Source: a bacterium (lineage in GTDB: Bacteria; Patescibacteriota; Minisyncoccia; Moranbacterales; DUUL01). From it: DNA of 7,107 bases. The stretch lies in assembly GCA_030641245.1 (NCBI GenBank), contig DAOWHU010000029.1, positions 1 to 7,107 on the forward strand. The letters are read 5' to 3'. The notes under the pieces are model-generated. The model saw only the letters and a list, made by a program, of their open reading frames with translations, searched no databases and was not told the origin of the DNA. Below are positions 4,965-7,107 of the stretch, one piece after another. The translations under genes were made by a program, and so were the position numbers. Numbering within the stretch: the first letter of the stretch is position 1; the number at the start of each line of letters is the position of its first letter.

Positions 4965-5000
4965 ATTGTTTAGAAATTGAAAATTGTGAATTGAAAATTT
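4965..5000. repeat. Right inverted repeat of cassette 2
   Basis: Period-7 units AGAAATT (4972-4978), GAAAATT (4979-4985), GTGAATT (4986-4992) and GAAAATT (4993-4999). It is an inverted match to 4520-4555 and ends 14 bp before the -35 box of the S1 gene. Confidence 0.85.
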
Positions 5001-5014
5001 TATTATAGGAACTC

Positions 5015-5043
5015 TTGACTTTAATTTGTATATTTCCTATAAT
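5015..5043 (+). promoter_or_regulatory. Strong sigma-70-type promoter of the S1 gene
   Basis: TTGACT (5015-5020, 5 of 6) and TATAAT (5038-5043, 6 of 6) are separated by exactly 17 bp. This is the best promoter in the window. The predicted start near 5050 gives an mRNA leader of about 110 nt. Confidence 0.85.
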
Positions 5044-5049
5044 AGAGCC

Positions 5050-5159
5050 TATTAGAGTGATTTAACAAATTAAGTTAGATTCACAACTTATTAATCATTA
5101 ACCTTGCAAATAAAAGGACACGCTAATGGCATAGGTCTTTTTTATTTGTTCACTTTATT
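5050..5159 (+). promoter_or_regulatory. Structured 5' leader of the S1 gene, candidate autoregulatory element
   Basis: Two hairpins can be drawn. The first (5057-5084) pairs GTGA with TCAC and continues imperfectly. The second (5107-5148) pairs CAAATAAAAGGAC with GTCTTTTTTATTTG: about 13 pairs, one wobble, one bulged T. The S1 start codon, 11 nt after the second hairpin, has no Shine-Dalgarno. E. coli rpsA also has a structured leader without a proper Shine-Dalgarno and is repressed by its own product, so similar control is plausible here. An attenuator is an alternative, since the 3' arm is U-rich. Confidence 0.55.
5126..5134 (+). other. Two-codon upstream ORF (ATG GCA TAG) in the leader hairpin loop
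   Basis: ATG at 5126 is preceded at 7 nt by AAGGA (5114-5118), a good Shine-Dalgarno at good distance, and stops after one further codon. The Shine-Dalgarno is in the 5' arm and the whole ORF is in the 15-nt loop of the hairpin 5107-5148. Translation of this minimal ORF would open or hold the hairpin, so it could couple ribosome state to S1 expression. It may also be coincidence. Confidence 0.4.
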
Positions 5160-6527
5160 ATGAAAAAAGGGAAAAAAGAGCCTGATTTAAAGCTTGAAGA
5201 AAGAGAGGAAAAAGTTCTGATGGAAGATAAAGAAGAAGCTCCTACGGGAATTCTTACTGAAGAAGAAAAAAGCGACATGGAAGATCTTCTTAAAGATAAG
5301 TTGCCAGTAATTCCAGAAGAGGGAACGAAAATCAAGGGAAAAGTTATCGAAATTGATACTCATGCGCTTTTTGTGGACTTAGGAGAAATGGGAGTAGGAA
5401 TTATTTACGGGAAAGAAGTCAAAGACGGCTTTGGTAGTAATCGTAAAAAACTTAAATCTGGCGATGAAATAACTGCCAGTGTTATTGATCAAGAAAACGA
5501 AGAAGGTTATGTAGAACTTTCAGTTCGAGAAGCGATTCGGGAAGAAGCCTGGAAAGACCTAAATAAGAAAAGAGAGGCTGGAAAAATTTTAATGGTTAAA
5601 ATTTTAGATGCTAACAAAGGGGGTCTTATGGTTGAGGTTAATAATATTACTGGGTTTATGCCAGTGAGTCAATTGACGGCTGAACATTATCCTCGAGTTG
5701 AAGATGGGGATAAAAACAAAATTTTTGAAATCTTGAAGAGTTATGTTAATACCGAAATGAAGGTTTGTGTGATTGACGCGATTTATGAAGAAGAGAAACT
5801 AATTGTTTCTGAAAAAGAAGCCTATAAAGAAGAAGAGAAGAAAAATATCTCTGAATTTAAAGTTGGGGATGTGGTTGAAGGTGAAGTTAGCGGGGTGGTA
5901 GACTTCGGAGCCTTTGTTAAATTCTTTCCTCCTTCCAGAAAAGATTCCAAAGACGATGCTGATAAATTGGAAGGCTTGGTTCATATTTCTCAATTAGATT
6001 GGAAATTAATTGACAATCCTCGAGACGTTGTAAGCGTTGGTGATAAAGTTAAGGCCAAAATTATTTCGATTGATGATACTAGAATCTCATTGTCGGTTAG
6101 AGAGCTTAAGGCTGATCCTTGGAGTCAGGTTGGGGAGAAGTATAAAACCGGTGATATTGTGGAAGGAGTGGTTAATAAATTGAACCATTTTGGAGCCTTT
6201 GTTTATTTAAATCAAGATATTCACGGTTTGTCTCATATTAGTGAGTTCATCTCTCGATATCCAGGTAAAAATATAGATGAAGTCATTCAGACCGGTGAAA
6301 CTTATTTATGGCAAATTATGTCTATGGACCCTGATAAACATCGAATGGGATTGAAATTCATTGGTGAAGTTAAGGATAAAGAGAAGTTTACAAAAGAGGA
6401 AAGCTCGGTAACTGATGAAGAAAAGCCAGTGGAAGAAAAGGAGAAAGCTGAATCAAAAACTCAGAAGAAGGCAGTTAGGGTCGAAAAGAAGGAAAAGAAA
6501 GAAGAGAAAGAAGAAGCTAAAAAATAA
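5160..6527 (+). CDS. rpsA: 30S ribosomal protein S1 (four S1 domains)
   Basis: S1 binds mRNA at the 30S subunit and helps to start translation of messages with weak or no Shine-Dalgarno, which fits this window. The 455-residue product has an acidic/lysine-rich N-terminal part (1-50), then four S1 (OB-fold) domains at about 53-124, 141-222, 233-316 and 329-402. Domains 3 and 4 show the classical pattern (GDVVEGEVSGVVDFGAFVKF, GLVHISQLD; GDIVEGVVNKLNHFGAFVYL, GLSHISEF); domains 1 and 2 are more divergent, as in E. coli S1, where they bind the ribosome. Domain 3 carries a charged loop insertion (about 257-270). The tail (403-455) is Lys/Glu-rich. E. coli S1 has six domains; four-domain forms are common elsewhere. 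The ATG at 5160 lies after a structured leader. The kinase gene follows by 12 bp, probably co-transcribed. Confidence 0.9.
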   Translation: MKKGKKEPDLKLEEREEKVLMEDKEEAPTGILTEEEKSDMEDLLKDKLPVIPEEGTKIKGKVIEIDTHALFVDLGEMGVGIIYGKEVKDGFGSNRKKLKSGDEITASVIDQENEEGYVELSVREAIREEAWKDLNKKREAGKILMVKILDANKGGLMVEVNNITGFMPVSQLTAEHYPRVEDGDKNKIFEILKSYVNTEMKVCVIDAIYEEEKLIVSEKEAYKEEEKKNISEFKVGDVVEGEVSGVVDFGAFVKFFPPSRKDSKDDADKLEGLVHISQLDWKLIDNPRDVVSVGDKVKAKIISIDDTRISLSVRELKADPWSQVGEKYKTGDIVEGVVNKLNHFGAFVYLNQDIHGLSHISEFISRYPGKNIDEVIQTGETYLWQIMSMDPDKHRMGLKFIGEVKDKEKFTKEESSVTDEEKPVEEKEKAESKTQKKAVRVEKKEKKEEKEEAKK

Positions 6528-6539
6528 TTCTAAGTTCGA

Positions 6540-7103
6540 ATGATTATTTCAATGAACGGTGACTTAGGAGCTGGCAAAAGCACTATCGCTAAAAAAATCG
6601 CCGAAGAACTTGGAATGAAACGCTATTATATGGGACAAATTCTTCGAGATATGTCCAAAGAGCGTGGGATGACTTTTTTAGAATTTATGAAAGTGGCTGA
6701 AACTGATTCGTCGATCGACAAAGACATTGATGAATATGTTAAAAAACTTGGTCGTGAAGAAAATAATTTTATTATTGAAAGTCGAACTGCTTGGAGTTTC
6801 ATTCCTGACTCAGTCAAAATTTATTTGAGCGTAGACGAAGAAGAAGGGGTTAGAAGAATTCACAAAGAACTTCAGGCTGACAATAAACGCAATGAAGATG
6901 TTAAATCTTTCGAAGAACTTTTAAAAAATTGCCAGAGGCGAATTTTGTCAGAACAAAAACGTTACAAAAAATATTATAATTTTAATATTCGAGATCTGAG
7001 TCATTATGATTTCGTTCTTAATACTACTAATTTAAATCCCCAAGAAGTTCTTGGGAAAAACCTCGAATTTTTGCGGTCGTTTAGGCAGATAGAGAGGGGC
7101 TAA
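6540..7103 (+). CDS. Cytidylate kinase-like P-loop (d)NMP kinase, archaeal type
   Basis: A 187-residue nucleoside-monophosphate kinase. It has the P-loop GDLGAGKST (7-15), the YYMGQILRDMSKERGM segment (29-44) that in archaeal-type CMP kinases positions the monophosphate, ESR (80-82), an Arg-rich LID region (about 105-118) and the closing YDFVLNTTNL (156-165). The short length and these motifs match the archaeal-type cytidylate kinase family rather than the longer E. coli Cmk (about 227). The probable reaction is ATP + (d)CMP to ADP + (d)CDP. The shared cmk-rpsA neighbourhood of many bacteria supports this, although here the order is reversed. An adenylate-kinase-like specificity cannot be excluded. 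The ATG at 6540 starts directly with the first beta strand; no Shine-Dalgarno. The gene ends with TAA four bases before the window edge and is complete. Confidence 0.85.
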   Translation: MIISMNGDLGAGKSTIAKKIAEELGMKRYYMGQILRDMSKERGMTFLEFMKVAETDSSIDKDIDEYVKKLGREENNFIIESRTAWSFIPDSVKIYLSVDEEEGVRRIHKELQADNKRNEDVKSFEELLKNCQRRILSEQKRYKKYYNFNIRDLSHYDFVLNTTNLNPQEVLGKNLEFLRSFRQIERG

Positions 7104-7107
7104 AAAA

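Larger units (their letters stand above)
4520..5000. mobile_element. Putative IVS-like cassette 2: four-helix-bundle gene within inverted repeats
   Basis: The 481-bp unit is bounded by 36-bp inverted repeats (4520-4555 and 4965-5000, 31 of 36 matching, the inner 21 perfect) around a second S23/four-helix-bundle gene. The arms share no sequence with those of cassette 1 but have the same 7-nt periodicity. It sits exactly in the gap between the ftsX terminator and the S1 promoter, so insertion would not have harmed either neighbour. Mobility is inferred from architecture alone. Confidence 0.55.

Overview
The window is AT-rich and gene-dense. It reads like the chromosome of a small-genome bacterium, most plausibly of the Candidate Phyla Radiation (Patescibacteria, Parcubacteria-like). 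Pointers to this are the archaeal-style cytidylate kinase, two four-helix-bundle (S23/IVS) genes, almost no Shine-Dalgarno sequences, heptamer-type intergenic repeats, and prfB next to ftsEX. This placement is inference; no rRNA is present. The code is standard: an RF2 gene is present and UGA is used as a stop.

Layout. A minus-strand multi-pass membrane protein (2-610) is followed by an AT-rich spacer with a solo heptad-repeat arm (618-655) and a tRNA-Thr(CGU) gene (783-856). The 3' end of the tRNA is duplicated twice downstream: once inverted, making a long palindrome (836-895), and once direct (1024-1042). Between the copies lie further hairpins. Next is prfB (1154-2270), an RF2 gene read through a programmed +1 frameshift at CTT-TGA-C, with a TATAAT box placed so that the mRNA would start at the ATG. 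Then come a four-helix-bundle gene (2280-2678), ftsE (2784-3545), ftsX (3562-4506), a second four-helix-bundle gene (4582-4932), a well-promoted and structured leader (about 5050-5159), an S1-type ribosomal protein gene with four S1 domains (5160-6527), and a cytidylate-kinase-like gene (6540-7103).

The core genes are housekeeping. RF2 ends translation at UGA/UAA, FtsEX is the divisome ABC complex that controls cell-wall hydrolysis, S1 binds mRNA on the ribosome, and the kinase handles CMP/dCMP. S1 and the kinase, 12 bp apart, probably form one operon.

The most unusual signal is that each four-helix-bundle gene lies inside its own pair of inverted repeats: 29 bp with 25 matching, and 36 bp with 31 matching including 21 perfect. 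The two repeat pairs differ in sequence, but both are built of degenerate 7-nt units. The two proteins belong to different branches of the same family. This looks like a pair of IVS-like mobile cassettes (2282-2710 and 4520-5000) inserted into the prfB-ftsE-ftsX-rpsA neighbourhood, comparable to the 23S rRNA intervening sequences that gave the S23 family its name. A second point of interest is the S1 leader, which holds a hairpin whose loop contains a complete two-codon upstream ORF (ATG GCA TAG) with the only good Shine-Dalgarno found in front of any start in the window.
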